DNA from: JBEKDJ01 sp050014415
GTDB taxonomy: Bacteria; Desulfobacterota; BSN033; UBA1163
Length of the DNA stretch: 6,100 nt
Direction: 5' to 3'
Assembly (NCBI GenBank): GCA_050014415.1
Contig: JBEKDJ010000301.1
Span: 1-6,100 of the forward strand
The number at the start of each line of letters is the position of its first letter. Positions within the stretch are counted from its first letter, which is position 1. Of this stretch, positions 1 to 5,232 are shown in pieces. The position numbers and the translations under genes are program-made. The notes beneath the pieces were generated by a model. That model saw nothing but the letters and a program-made list of their open reading frames with translations. It did no database searches and had not been told where the DNA came from.

Positions 1-155
1 GTTTGTGCGAAAAAGATTTGGACCCCAATCATAACTTGTTACAAATATCTGTTGATTGTTGAACCCTGAACCTCAGTTCACCCTTAATAAACAGCCTGCC
101 CATATCAAGTTGTTTTAGAACCGACGTCCCCTCAATCTTGAGAAATTATCTTTAT
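1..155. other. Left-edge stretch with no supported gene
   Basis: I see no gene here. All three plus frames carry stop codons (for example at 67-69, 85-87 and 139-141 in frame 1). The minus frames give only short AT-rich open stretches without a ribosome binding site. It lies downstream of the broken flavin reductase stump, but none of its frames resembles the missing part of that protein. It may belong to the same decayed region as the repeats and the transposase-like tail that follow. Confidence 0.5.
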
Positions 156-206
156 ATTCCCTCCACGCTTCAATAAAATCTTCTGCTAAGTTTCAAGCCA
201 GGCACC
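156..206 (-). repeat. Diverged dispersed repeat, copy A
   Basis: Read on the minus strand, 197-156 aligns without gaps to 1019-978 with about 33 of 42 positions identical. Shared blocks are CTTGAAACT, CAGAAG, TTTT, TGAAG, GGAG and GAAT. Similarity continues weakly upstream through a shared GGTGC with a one-base indel. This is far more than expected by chance in 6 kb, so the two are probably old copies of one element. Neither copy lies in an intact gene, and the differences do not clearly favour one reading frame. Whether it is a transposon remnant, a REP-like unit or a duplicated gene end is unknown. Confidence 0.55.
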
Positions 207-351
207 ATTTACGAGTCCGTTCAGAGATAACGGACCGATTATTAACACGGAGATAGAGATATCAATAGCGGAGGCGCGGCGGTTATTGGGTGTCTTCACA
301 TCTACCATTTCTAAGATTTTGCATAGAATAGCCCAAGAGAGCAGAGAGTAA
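190..351 (+). pseudogene. C-terminal helix-turn-helix tail of a transposase-like protein (remnant)
   Basis: The frame is open on the plus strand from just after a stop at 187-189 to TAA at 349-351 (53 codons), with no start codon or ribosome binding site. Codons 259-321 read ISIAEARRLLGVFTSTISKIL, a textbook helix-turn-helix: Ala in helix 1, Leu-Gly-Val at the turn, Ser/Thr-rich start of the recognition helix, then a short basic tail HRIAQESRE. C-terminal helices of this kind end many REP-associated tyrosine transposases (RAYTs) and also occur in resolvases and MerR/LacI-like proteins. The catalytic part of a transposase is absent: the upstream frames are closed, and the frame meets repeat copy A. 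I infer a decayed mobile-element gene. The RAYT assignment is suggested by the REP-like palindromes at 731-793 and is not proven. Confidence 0.4.
215..235. repeat. Perfect 7-bp hairpin
   Basis: GTCCGTT at 215-221 and AACGGAC at 229-235 form a perfect 7-bp stem around a 7-base loop. Neither strand has a T-run after the stem, so it is not a convincing terminator. It lies inside the transposase-like remnant frame, just right of repeat copy A, and could be a palindrome belonging to that element. Confidence 0.4.
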
Positions 352-382
352 TTCAACTCATTCAACAACGTCCCCATCTCCT

Positions 383-556
383 ATATCCGGTGATAATTTC
401 CCCGACACCGCCCTTTGCCAACTTTTCATAAAGATCATAGAGTTCCTTTAGCGGTCTTCCATATTCATCCCCCATGCCTTCATGGGTTGCTGAACGCAGG
501 ATTCTATTCTTCAGTTCAATGGTTCCTATGGCACTATTCTCGAATACCTTTTCCAT
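383..556 (-). pseudogene. N-terminal stump of an Old Yellow Enzyme-family NADH:flavin oxidoreductase
   Basis: Translation from ATG at 556 gives 58 residues that match the start of FMN-dependent OYE/2,4-dienoyl-CoA reductase-like enzymes. Key matches are an opening strand with an ELKNRI motif (residues 14-19), RSATHEGMGDEYGRP (21-35) and AKGGVGEIITGY (47-58), which form the first TIM-barrel strand and helix. Similarity stops abruptly after Tyr58; the frame adds RRWGRC and ends at 362-364. Intact relatives have about 350-650 residues, so over 80% is missing, and none of the three downstream minus frames resumes it. The start looks genuine: GGGAG (569-565) sits 8 bases before ATG, and a stronger AGGAGGTGA (581-573) lies further up. 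It meets the plus-strand transposase-like tail end to end, which suggests a deletion or insertion broke it. A functional 64-residue product is unlikely. Confidence 0.75.
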
Positions 557-695
557 TCAATTCTCTCCCTTTTCACCTCCTGTTAATAATCAAGCACCAT
601 GACTCCGACCCTCACCGCGGCAAGTTCTACACCCCTTAGGAGGCATTGCCCGTCGCTGAACACACTCAATGTGCGAAGCGGACCCCAGGAATCCT

Positions 696-724
696 TCTAT
701 ACACAGCGACATTAATCGCAGCAA
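696..724 (-). promoter_or_regulatory. Weak sigma-70-like promoter candidate before the reductase stump
   Basis: On the minus strand TTGCTG (724-719), a 17-base spacer and TATAGA (701-696) match 3 of 6 and 4 of 6 consensus positions with ideal spacing. It would start transcription near 690, about 130 bases before the stump's ATG at 556. It may be the leftover promoter of the broken gene. Matches of this quality also occur by chance. Confidence 0.25.
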
Positions 725-730
725 AGGGCA

Positions 731-793
731 TCATTCCCGCGAAAGCGGGAATCCAGAAAAACACTAGATTCCGGGTCAAGCCCGGAATGACAG
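731..793. repeat. Double-hairpin intergenic repeat (REP/BIME-like)
   Basis: Two perfect 8-bp hairpins lie side by side. ATTCCCGC-GAAA-GCGGGAAT is at 733-752, and ATTCCGGG-TCAAG-CCCGGAAT is at 768-788. The unit is also bounded by TCATTCC (731-737) and GGAATGA (784-790), inverted copies of each other. This architecture is known from many bacterial genomes, where it occurs in large numbers between genes and is often mis-annotated as protein because one frame reads PAKAGIQ...RVKPGMT; that frame occurs here. Such palindromic units are thought to be moved by REP-associated transposases, which makes the transposase-like tail at 190-351 relevant. Only this one unit is seen in the window. Confidence 0.85.
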
Positions 794-977
794 ACTGGAT
801 AATACTTATGTCGTTATATATAGATGCTTTGTGGTGTCTAGGAAGATTCTATTCCAAAAGAAGCATCTCCCTATCCAGTACCAATTTTATTTCCAAGAGA
901 TAATGGGATTCAGGCCTATTTTCTTAGTGGGCGCCTTTTCCAATCAAACTCCAGCAACTTTAACCCCTTGATTTTGA

Positions 978-1029
978 ATTCGCTCCGCACTTCATGAAAA
1001 CCTTCTGTCGAGTTTCAAGATCAAGCACC
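978..1029 (-). repeat. Diverged dispersed repeat, copy B
   Basis: This is the second copy of the element at 156-206, in the same orientation and about 820 bases away. The best block is 1019-978 against 197-156, with about 33 of 42 identical. It lies just downstream of the MoaD-like gene. On the minus strand an open frame passes through its distal part and stops at a TAG near 918; on the plus strand another frame runs through it and ends near 1070. Neither has a start with a ribosome binding site. Its origin is unknown. Confidence 0.55.
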
Positions 1030-1074
1030 GGTCAAAGATCCATGCGAAAATCCAAACGAAAATCGACTAAGATG

Positions 1075-1098
1075 AAAAATGGGATGGGTGCCCATTTT
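1075..1098 (-). terminator. Terminator-like hairpin overlapping the MoaD-like stop codon
   Basis: On the minus strand AAAATGGG (1098-1091) and CCCATTTT (1083-1076) form a perfect 8-bp stem with a 7-base loop, followed by one more T. The A- and T-rich stem ends make it nearly symmetrical, so it could act in both directions. The stem has only three G-C pairs plus A-T and T-A pairs, so it is probably weak. It begins within the TAA stop of the MoaD-like gene (1099-1097). Confidence 0.5.
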
Positions 1099-1471
1099 AT
1101 TCTTTCTTATACGTGTGATGGAGACCGTGGTCTTTCTCGGCATCCATGGCCCGGGCCATTTCTTCGGCCAGCATTGCTCCATGGCGGTACTGAAAAGGCC
1201 ACATGCTCTTAAGATCGAAAAAGGCCAGGCGGTCGCCACCTTGCAGTATGTGACCCAGGTCAGGCTGGAGACCTGGCATGGCGCTCAGCTGGCCATTGAT
1301 GAATGTAATCCCCCGCTCCTCTGTATTCATGCCGAGGTGTGCCAGCAGATCAGCCATAGTGCTCCCTTTAGGGAGGTGCATCTGTAGATTGGCAAAGCTG
1401 CCTTGTTTTGCCTTGTTTCCGTGACAGGCGAGATTACCGTATAGCCATACATCGACAGAAATGTCAGACAT
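1097..1471 (-). CDS. MoaD/ThiS-family ubiquitin-fold protein, AOR-associated, no C-terminal Gly-Gly
   Basis: This 124-residue protein has a beta-grasp (ubiquitin-like) fold: first strand at residues 4-12 (ISVDVWLYG), a helix around 36-46 (GSTMADLLAHLG), a strand with FINGQ (57-61) and the typical LQGGDRLAFF end strand (76-85). MoaD and ThiS relatives carry sulfur as a thiocarboxylate on a terminal Gly-Gly soon after that strand. Here the chain instead continues about 40 residues (LKSMWPFQYRHGA, a basic-acidic helix, a His-rich HHTYKKE end), so classical sulfur transfer seems impossible. MoaD-like genes are frequent beside AOR-family genes, whose cofactor is a pyranopterin, so a role in cofactor assembly or as an accessory subunit is inferred. 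The start is uncertain: ATG 1471 fits the domain, but the only strong Shine-Dalgarno (GGGAGG, 1510-1505) sits 33 bases upstream and fits GTG at 1492 better, which would add seven residues. It lies downstream of AOR behind a terminator. Confidence 0.85.
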   Translation of the reverse strand: MSDISVDVWLYGNLACHGNKAKQGSFANLQMHLPKGSTMADLLAHLGMNTEERGITFINGQLSAMPGLQPDLGHILQGGDRLAFFDLKSMWPFQYRHGAMLAEEMARAMDAEKDHGLHHTYKKE

Positions 1472-1504
1472 CGTTTTATTATCAACGGTCACTTGAAGCA
1501 AATT

Positions 1505-1510
1505 CCTCCC
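1505..1510 (-). promoter_or_regulatory. Shine-Dalgarno site that bears on the MoaD-like start
   Basis: GGGAGG on the minus strand lies 12 bases before an in-frame GTG (1492-1490) and 33 bases before the ATG at 1471. A TTG (1501-1499) is only about 3 bases away and too close. If this site is used, the protein starts at GTG 1492. If translation starts at ATG 1471, it does so without a visible ribosome binding site. Confidence 0.4.
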
Positions 1511-1543
1511 GTTTCCCTTAAATCTCCCCAGAACCGGCATTCG

Positions 1544-1566
1544 AAGTCCCGCCGGGGGCGGGATTT
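1544..1566. repeat. GC-rich hairpin in the leader of the MoaD-like gene
   Basis: TCCCGCC (1547-1553) and GGCGGGA (1557-1563) form a perfect 7-bp stem around GGG. It can be lengthened by one G-U and two A-U pairs to 1544-1566. It lies between the AOR terminator and the MoaD-like gene. There is no T-run after it on the minus strand. It may be an RNA stability element or a degenerate palindromic repeat. Confidence 0.5.
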
Positions 1567-1606
1567 GTTCGGGTTCATTTCTGCAACTGGTGGGATAAGT
1601 CAGCAG

Positions 1607-1637
1607 AAAAAAATGGCAGGGCAAAAAGCGCCCTGCC
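1607..1637 (-). terminator. Intrinsic terminator directly after the AOR gene
   Basis: On the minus strand GGCAGGGC (1637-1630) and GCCCTGCC (1622-1615) form a perfect GC-rich 8-bp stem with a 7-base loop. One A and an unbroken run of seven T follow (1613-1607). It begins 15 bases after the AOR stop codon. This is a classical rho-independent terminator and should reduce or stop transcription from AOR into the MoaD-like gene. Confidence 0.9.
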
Positions 1638-1652
1638 CATTCCAAATGTATT

Positions 1653-3416
1653 CTATAGTTCACCGAATACAGAATCCAGCGCACTATCAGGCACATCGAA
1701 GACCTGGTTGTGCGGGGGGAGCGGTTCATATTTCATAAACTCGGGAATTCGGTCATCTGCTTTGGTCAAGCCGGCCGCCTCATTGAAGGCCCGTTCTTTG
1801 CGCAGAATTCCCGCACCGATCTTGGCGGCATCTTCTGACTTCCAGTTGGTACCCAGTAGACCGTTACACTCCTCCATCATCCCTTCGAAGCCGCTCGGGA
1901 TATCCAAAATAGCGAAGGCAATGAAAAGGCAGTGACCCGATGAGTCAATAAAGGCAGTCGTGGTCTGGAAAGCGCGGCTGAGCTCGGCCTTACCTTCGGG
2001 ACTGAGGGGGTCTGCTTTGCCCCCAACGCTCAAGATCTCAGGAGCAATGGTATAGCCGGCAGTGTGGTCAGCGCCCATCGTGGTGGTGGCATAAGTGATG
2101 GCAATCCCTTTGACAGCGCGTGGTTCATAGGCGGGCATACCTTGGCCTTTTACGGCTGGCACGCGAACCAATCCGAAGGCCTTGCCGGCCAACCCTGTCC
2201 CGCCACCAAGAATGCGGCCCAATGGTGACCCCTTACCCATTTCTTGAATCAGTTTAATGGCTTTCTTGCTATCACCAAAGGAAGCCACGCCAGCCTCCAT
2301 GGCCAGGCCAAGAGTGGCACCAGTCTCAATGGTATCCAGACCATAGGCATTACACAACCGGACCATTTCCGCTATATGATCCAGGTTATCAATCCCACAG
2401 TTAGCGCCTAATGCCCAGTCGGATTCGTACTCCACACAAGAAGTATGTTCAGTACCATCGGGTCTGTACCAGGTGTTGGAGCACTGGATGATACACCCGG
2501 GGCTGCAGGGATGGTTATATAGCTCCTTACCAAGACGCTTCTTGTTTCCCTCAAAAATGGCCTCGCCGGCGATCTTGGCTGCCCCTTCAAAACGGCCGCT
2601 GGAGAAGTTTCGCGTAGGCAATCCACCCGCCTCGTTCAGAATATTAATTAACACCGCTGTGCCATAGCTATTCAGGGCACCTTTGGGCTTGGTGACGTCA
2701 TGGGTACGCAAGGCATCTGCCAATTTCTTGCACCCCTGATCAAACAAGGCCTTATCAGCAATATCCACACCAGGAGCCCCTTTAGCATCAGCCACAATAA
2801 ACTTCAACCCCTTGCTGGCCATTACCGCACCTAAACCACCCCGACCGGAATACCGGCTCGGACGCTTAGCGAGGTCGTTGAATACGATACCTGAGTTGGC
2901 GTAGCCGTATTCCCCGGCGACACCGCAACCGGCAATAACAGCGCTCTTTCCGAACCGTTTAAACAGTTTTGGATAGACCTCGTACAGGTCCTTACCCTTA
3001 TGCCCATCGGCACTGAAGAATTCAATCTTGGGCTTGCCGGCCTTGTCATCCCAGGTCAGATACGCCATCCAGAATTTGCCTTTTTCCTTAGGTTGTCCTT
3101 CCACGATCAGAGCTTTGATTTGCATCATGGCAAGGTGTTGGGGCCAGGGTGAGCCGGCGTTAGCTTCCTTGATGCCACCGGTAAGAGGGGACTTGGCACC
3201 CACAGAGATACGAGCCGATGTGGAAGCCGAGGTTCCTGTCACGATGCCAGGGGCAAAGACGAGTTTGTTGTTAGGGCCTAAAGGATGACACAACGGAGAA
3301 ACTTCATCACTGACGATGGTGGACGTCATCCCGCGGCCGCCTAAGGTTCTGTAAGCCTCCGGGACTTCGCTAAGACGATAGGTACGATCGGTCATATTCA
3401 CTCTTAGAATCCACAT
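1653..3416 (-). CDS. Aldehyde:ferredoxin oxidoreductase family protein (tungsten bis-pyranopterin enzyme)
   Basis: This full-length 587-residue AOR-family enzyme probably oxidises an aldehyde to a carboxylate with ferredoxin, or the reverse, in the cytoplasm. The N-terminal cofactor domain has SARISVGAKSPLTGG (67-81) and the conserved GRGGLGAVMASKGLK (191-205). The 4Fe-4S ligands are Cys304, Cys308 and Cys312 plus Cys496 in DSSGHC (491-496), which matches the family's DxxGxC. The first two Cys are separated by three residues, not the two of the Pyrococcus enzyme. GADH (448-451) supplies the conserved active-site His, and VEYE (328-331) an acidic active-site segment. The start is certain: AAGGAGG (3430-3424) lies 7 bases before ATG. 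A near-consensus promoter drives it and a strong terminator ends it. The substrate cannot be read from sequence. The BamB branch is less likely, as no other Bam genes are seen and this protein is shorter. Confidence 0.96.
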   Translation of the reverse strand: MWILRVNMTDRTYRLSEVPEAYRTLGGRGMTSTIVSDEVSPLCHPLGPNNKLVFAPGIVTGTSASTSARISVGAKSPLTGGIKEANAGSPWPQHLAMMQIKALIVEGQPKEKGKFWMAYLTWDDKAGKPKIEFFSADGHKGKDLYEVYPKLFKRFGKSAVIAGCGVAGEYGYANSGIVFNDLAKRPSRYSGRGGLGAVMASKGLKFIVADAKGAPGVDIADKALFDQGCKKLADALRTHDVTKPKGALNSYGTAVLINILNEAGGLPTRNFSSGRFEGAAKIAGEAIFEGNKKRLGKELYNHPCSPGCIIQCSNTWYRPDGTEHTSCVEYESDWALGANCGIDNLDHIAEMVRLCNAYGLDTIETGATLGLAMEAGVASFGDSKKAIKLIQEMGKGSPLGRILGGGTGLAGKAFGLVRVPAVKGQGMPAYEPRAVKGIAITYATTTMGADHTAGYTIAPEILSVGGKADPLSPEGKAELSRAFQTTTAFIDSSGHCLFIAFAILDIPSGFEGMMEECNGLLGTNWKSEDAAKIGAGILRKERAFNEAAGLTKADDRIPEFMKYEPLPPHNQVFDVPDSALDSVFGEL

Positions 3417-3447
3417 AATTTCTCCTCCTTCCTTATGGAATTTGTCT

Positions 3448-3463
3448 TGGATCCCATGATCCA
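3448..3463. promoter_or_regulatory. Small inverted repeat in the AOR leader
   Basis: TGGATC (3448-3453) and GATCCA (3458-3463) form a perfect 6-bp inverted repeat around CCAT. It lies in the untranslated leader about 40 bases after the predicted transcription start and 18 bases before the ribosome binding site. It could be a small RNA hairpin or an operator half-site pair. A 6-bp repeat may also be chance. Confidence 0.3.
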
Positions 3464-3505
3464 GTGCCTAAAAATACGGAGCAAAAAAGAATGAATTTGC
3501 TTCCT

Positions 3506-3533
3506 ATTATATGTAAATAAACTCTTTTGTCAA
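3506..3533 (-). promoter_or_regulatory. Near-consensus sigma-70 promoter of the AOR gene
   Basis: On the minus strand a perfect TTGACA (3533-3528), a 16-base spacer and a perfect TATAAT (3511-3506) are present. Both hexamers match consensus exactly; the spacer is one base short of optimal. Transcription should start near 3499, giving a leader of about 80 bases before ATG 3416. It lies in the gap after the exported-protein gene, so AOR is expected to be its own transcription unit with strong basal expression. Confidence 0.9.
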
Positions 3534-3589
3534 AAGAATTATGTGACTCTGCCAGGCCACAACTAATAGGTGAATCCCTAGATCCTCTT

Positions 3590-5077
3590 CTATTTCATAT
3601 TTCGTATCATAGTCTCAGCTTTTCTAACCGCAAAACGACCAGAGTCTGTTTCAGCCGCGGGTTGAATCATAATCCCTTTCCCATTAGAGAGCTGATAATC
3701 AACATGATAGATGCCAAGCGGGGCAGTAAGAGGTGCTGAATATTCCATGCTCGTTTGAGTAGACGACCCAGGGGAGATGGATTTCTTTGCATCCTGTTGG
3801 GAAACCAATGTAGAACGTCCAGGATTATAGACAAGAAGTTTGATCGACGCGGCAACATGTGTTGTGCGATTCGAAACGGATATTGATAAAGAAACTTTCT
3901 CACCCGGTTTCATTTCCACGAGTTTAGCTGGTTTCTTCGCCCAAGAGATCAGATCGCAGATTAAAGCAACTTCCTCGGGGGAGGGTTGTTTACTCCCATC
4001 AGTAAATTCTGAATAGAGGGAAGTAACGACCACAAATCCCTGACCATATGGGTAAATGATCATGACGGGTTGACTATTCGCTTTCTTTCTTAGAAGCACG
4101 GTGGCCGTGGAGGGGAAATTTGTGAAGTAACCATTGATATGTAAGGTTTGTGTATTTCTGCTTTGTCCGGCCAGTACCTGGTGCCATTTATCTATACAAG
4201 TAGCATCTGTAAAAAAACTCTGGTCCTCTTTATATCCGTAACCTGACACTCTCCGGAAAGTTTTGTCAGGCTCTTGTGGCACGGGTAATACACCATAATC
4301 AGATCCGTTCGATTGGGAAAAAACGATGACAGTACCACCGGTATTAAGGTATGCTCCTAATTTTTCGCGTATAAAGTCGGGATTCTTTGGTCCATGTAAT
4401 ACTCCAGAAGCAATCATTAGTGCCGGATGGGTTTTCAGCATATCCGGGGCAAAGAAGGGGGGCTCGAATGATGGGCCCAGTAAAGAATAGGACTCTCCTG
4501 TCTTCAATAGCAGTTCTTCCAATGGGATAAAAGGCCTATTGTGGGCGATTATCACATCGGGTACTTCCATGAATTCTTTCTTCTCTTTTGAATCAATGCG
4601 TCGGAACTCTTCTACGATCTCTTGCTTCCTGCCGTATATCCTTTTTAATACAGGGTCAGTCACCTCTAATTCCTGGTCAAGATCATGTAAGATCGCTTCT
4701 TCTCCACTCTGTTCAGGAAGGCTGGCAATGTGTTCCTCCTCCTGGCGATCCAGATCCTTAAATTCTCTTAACGATAAGTACATCCTTACTACGGCAATCT
4801 TATTCTTTTTTATGGCTAGCCTCATTAAGCGATCTGCTGTCGCTGGAGTAACATCTGCGATTGAGACGGCAAAAACACCCGAATAGTCTTCTGAAGGTTT
4901 GCTCTCCGAATGTACATCGGACTTATTTGGAATCGGTTTTGGAGGTGGATTGGAAATTCCTGCGAAGTGGTTGAATAAGTGTCCGCGGCCTTCGCCTCGG
5001 CAATAACCGGTATCATTTATAATAGTGATACTTAGAAGCAACAATAAGATGAAAATGATTTTCACCTTTTTTTGCAT
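3590..5077 (-). CDS. Exported protein of unknown function with GATase1-like core and Ig-like domain
   Basis: I do not recognise a named family. The 495-residue product starts with a Sec signal peptide: basic MQKKVK, then a hydrophobic IIFILLLLLSITII run, with probable cleavage near residue 26; Cys26 lacks a lipobox. A Pro/Ser-rich linker (42-65) and a charged, partly helical segment (about 80-170) follow. An alpha/beta core (about 172-382) includes a strand-helix-strand around HPALMIASGV and GGTVIVFSQSNG, then YGQGFVVVTSLYSE (344-357). This pattern is seen in GATase1/ThuA/DUF4350-like folds, but I see no catalytic Cys-His pair. Residues 383-475 resemble an Ig-like or CARDB-type beta sandwich (PGEKVSLSISVSN ... 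LGIYHVDYQL). The start is set by GGAGG (5089-5085) 7 bases before ATG 5077; an upstream ATG at 5116 has no such site and would hide the signal peptide. Its base composition is more AT-rich than its neighbours. Confidence 0.85.
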   Translation of the reverse strand: MQKKVKIIFILLLLLSITIINDTGYCRGEGRGHLFNHFAGISNPPPKPIPNKSDVHSESKPSEDYSGVFAVSIADVTPATADRLMRLAIKKNKIAVVRMYLSLREFKDLDRQEEEHIASLPEQSGEEAILHDLDQELEVTDPVLKRIYGRKQEIVEEFRRIDSKEKKEFMEVPDVIIAHNRPFIPLEELLLKTGESYSLLGPSFEPPFFAPDMLKTHPALMIASGVLHGPKNPDFIREKLGAYLNTGGTVIVFSQSNGSDYGVLPVPQEPDKTFRRVSGYGYKEDQSFFTDATCIDKWHQVLAGQSRNTQTLHINGYFTNFPSTATVLLRKKANSQPVMIIYPYGQGFVVVTSLYSEFTDGSKQPSPEEVALICDLISWAKKPAKLVEMKPGEKVSLSISVSNRTTHVAASIKLLVYNPGRSTLVSQQDAKKSISPGSSTQTSMEYSAPLTAPLGIYHVDYQLSNGKGIMIQPAAETDSGRFAVRKAETMIRNMK

Positions 5078-5153
5078 TGTCACTCCTCCAAAAAGGCCAA
5101 ACCGCTTAAATGCCATATCCCTGATCTCAATCTCTCGATCTTGCAGATCTTAA

Positions 5154-5213
5154 TCAATTAGAAATTGTCACACACAGAATTGAAACCACCAGACCAAAAC
5201 ATCTCTCCTTCAT
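5154..5213 (-). CDS. Possible 19-residue hydrophobic micro-ORF
   Basis: ATG at 5213 opens a frame ending at TGA 5156-5154 and reads MKERCFGLVVSILCVTISN: a charged start followed by a hydrophobic stretch, like a tiny membrane peptide or the front of a signal peptide. GGGAG lies 9 bases before the ATG, and the ORF begins 20 bases after the acyl-CoA dehydrogenase stop, so translation by readthrough is plausible. It could be a leader peptide, a remnant of a lost exported gene, or chance. No family can be assigned to so short a sequence. Confidence 0.25.
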   Translation of the reverse strand: MKERCFGLVVSILCVTISN

Positions 5214-5232
5214 AGCCTCTCTCTCCCTCGTA

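Larger units (their letters stand above)
557..1074. other. Intergenic region without a supported gene
   Basis: Between the flavin reductase stump and the MoaD-like gene I find no supported gene. The stretch holds the double ribosome binding site of the stump (565-581), a weak promoter candidate (696-724), the double-hairpin repeat (731-793) and repeat copy B (978-1029). Open frames here are either translations of the repeat or lack ribosome binding sites. One minus-strand frame downstream of copy B (about 998-918) has a coding-like composition and ends at a TAG, but it has no start codon and no recognisable domain. Confidence 0.6.

Noticed and set aside
186..377. Minus-strand open frame of 63 codons overlapping the reductase break
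   Set aside because: It has no family resemblance to the missing reductase part and no ribosome binding site, and the opposite strand carries a more convincing helix-turn-helix frame.
415..639. Plus-strand open frame of 74 codons
   Set aside because: It is mostly the antisense of the reductase stump and its leader, with no ribosome binding site or recognisable motif.
600..660. Possible riboswitch or tRNA-like fold upstream of the reductase stump
   Set aside because: Only short pairings (GGCAA/TTGCC and a 4-bp C-G stem) are visible. There is no cloverleaf and no recognisable riboswitch core, including the molybdenum-cofactor type.
646..903. Plus-strand open frame of 85 codons
   Set aside because: Its middle is the translated double-hairpin repeat (PAKAGIQ...RVKPGMT pattern), a well-known false protein, and the start lacks a ribosome binding site.
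1472..1729. Upstream extension of the MoaD-like frame to ATG 1729
   Set aside because: The added 86 residues overlap the AOR gene end, the terminator and a GC hairpin, and they show no family similarity.
3507..3611. Open minus-strand frame of about 35 codons past the end of the exported-protein gene
   Set aside because: It looks mildly coding-like and could suggest a frameshifted extension, but it runs through the AOR promoter hexamers and does not continue the Ig-like domain.
5078..5116. Upstream ATG at 5116 for the exported protein
   Set aside because: There is no ribosome binding site before it, while a strong one precedes ATG 5077, which also gives a clean signal peptide.
5137..5149. 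GATCT-TGC-AGATC inverted repeat after the acyl-CoA dehydrogenase gene
   Set aside because: The 5-bp stem is short, has a 3-base loop and is not followed by a T-run, so it is not supported as a terminator.
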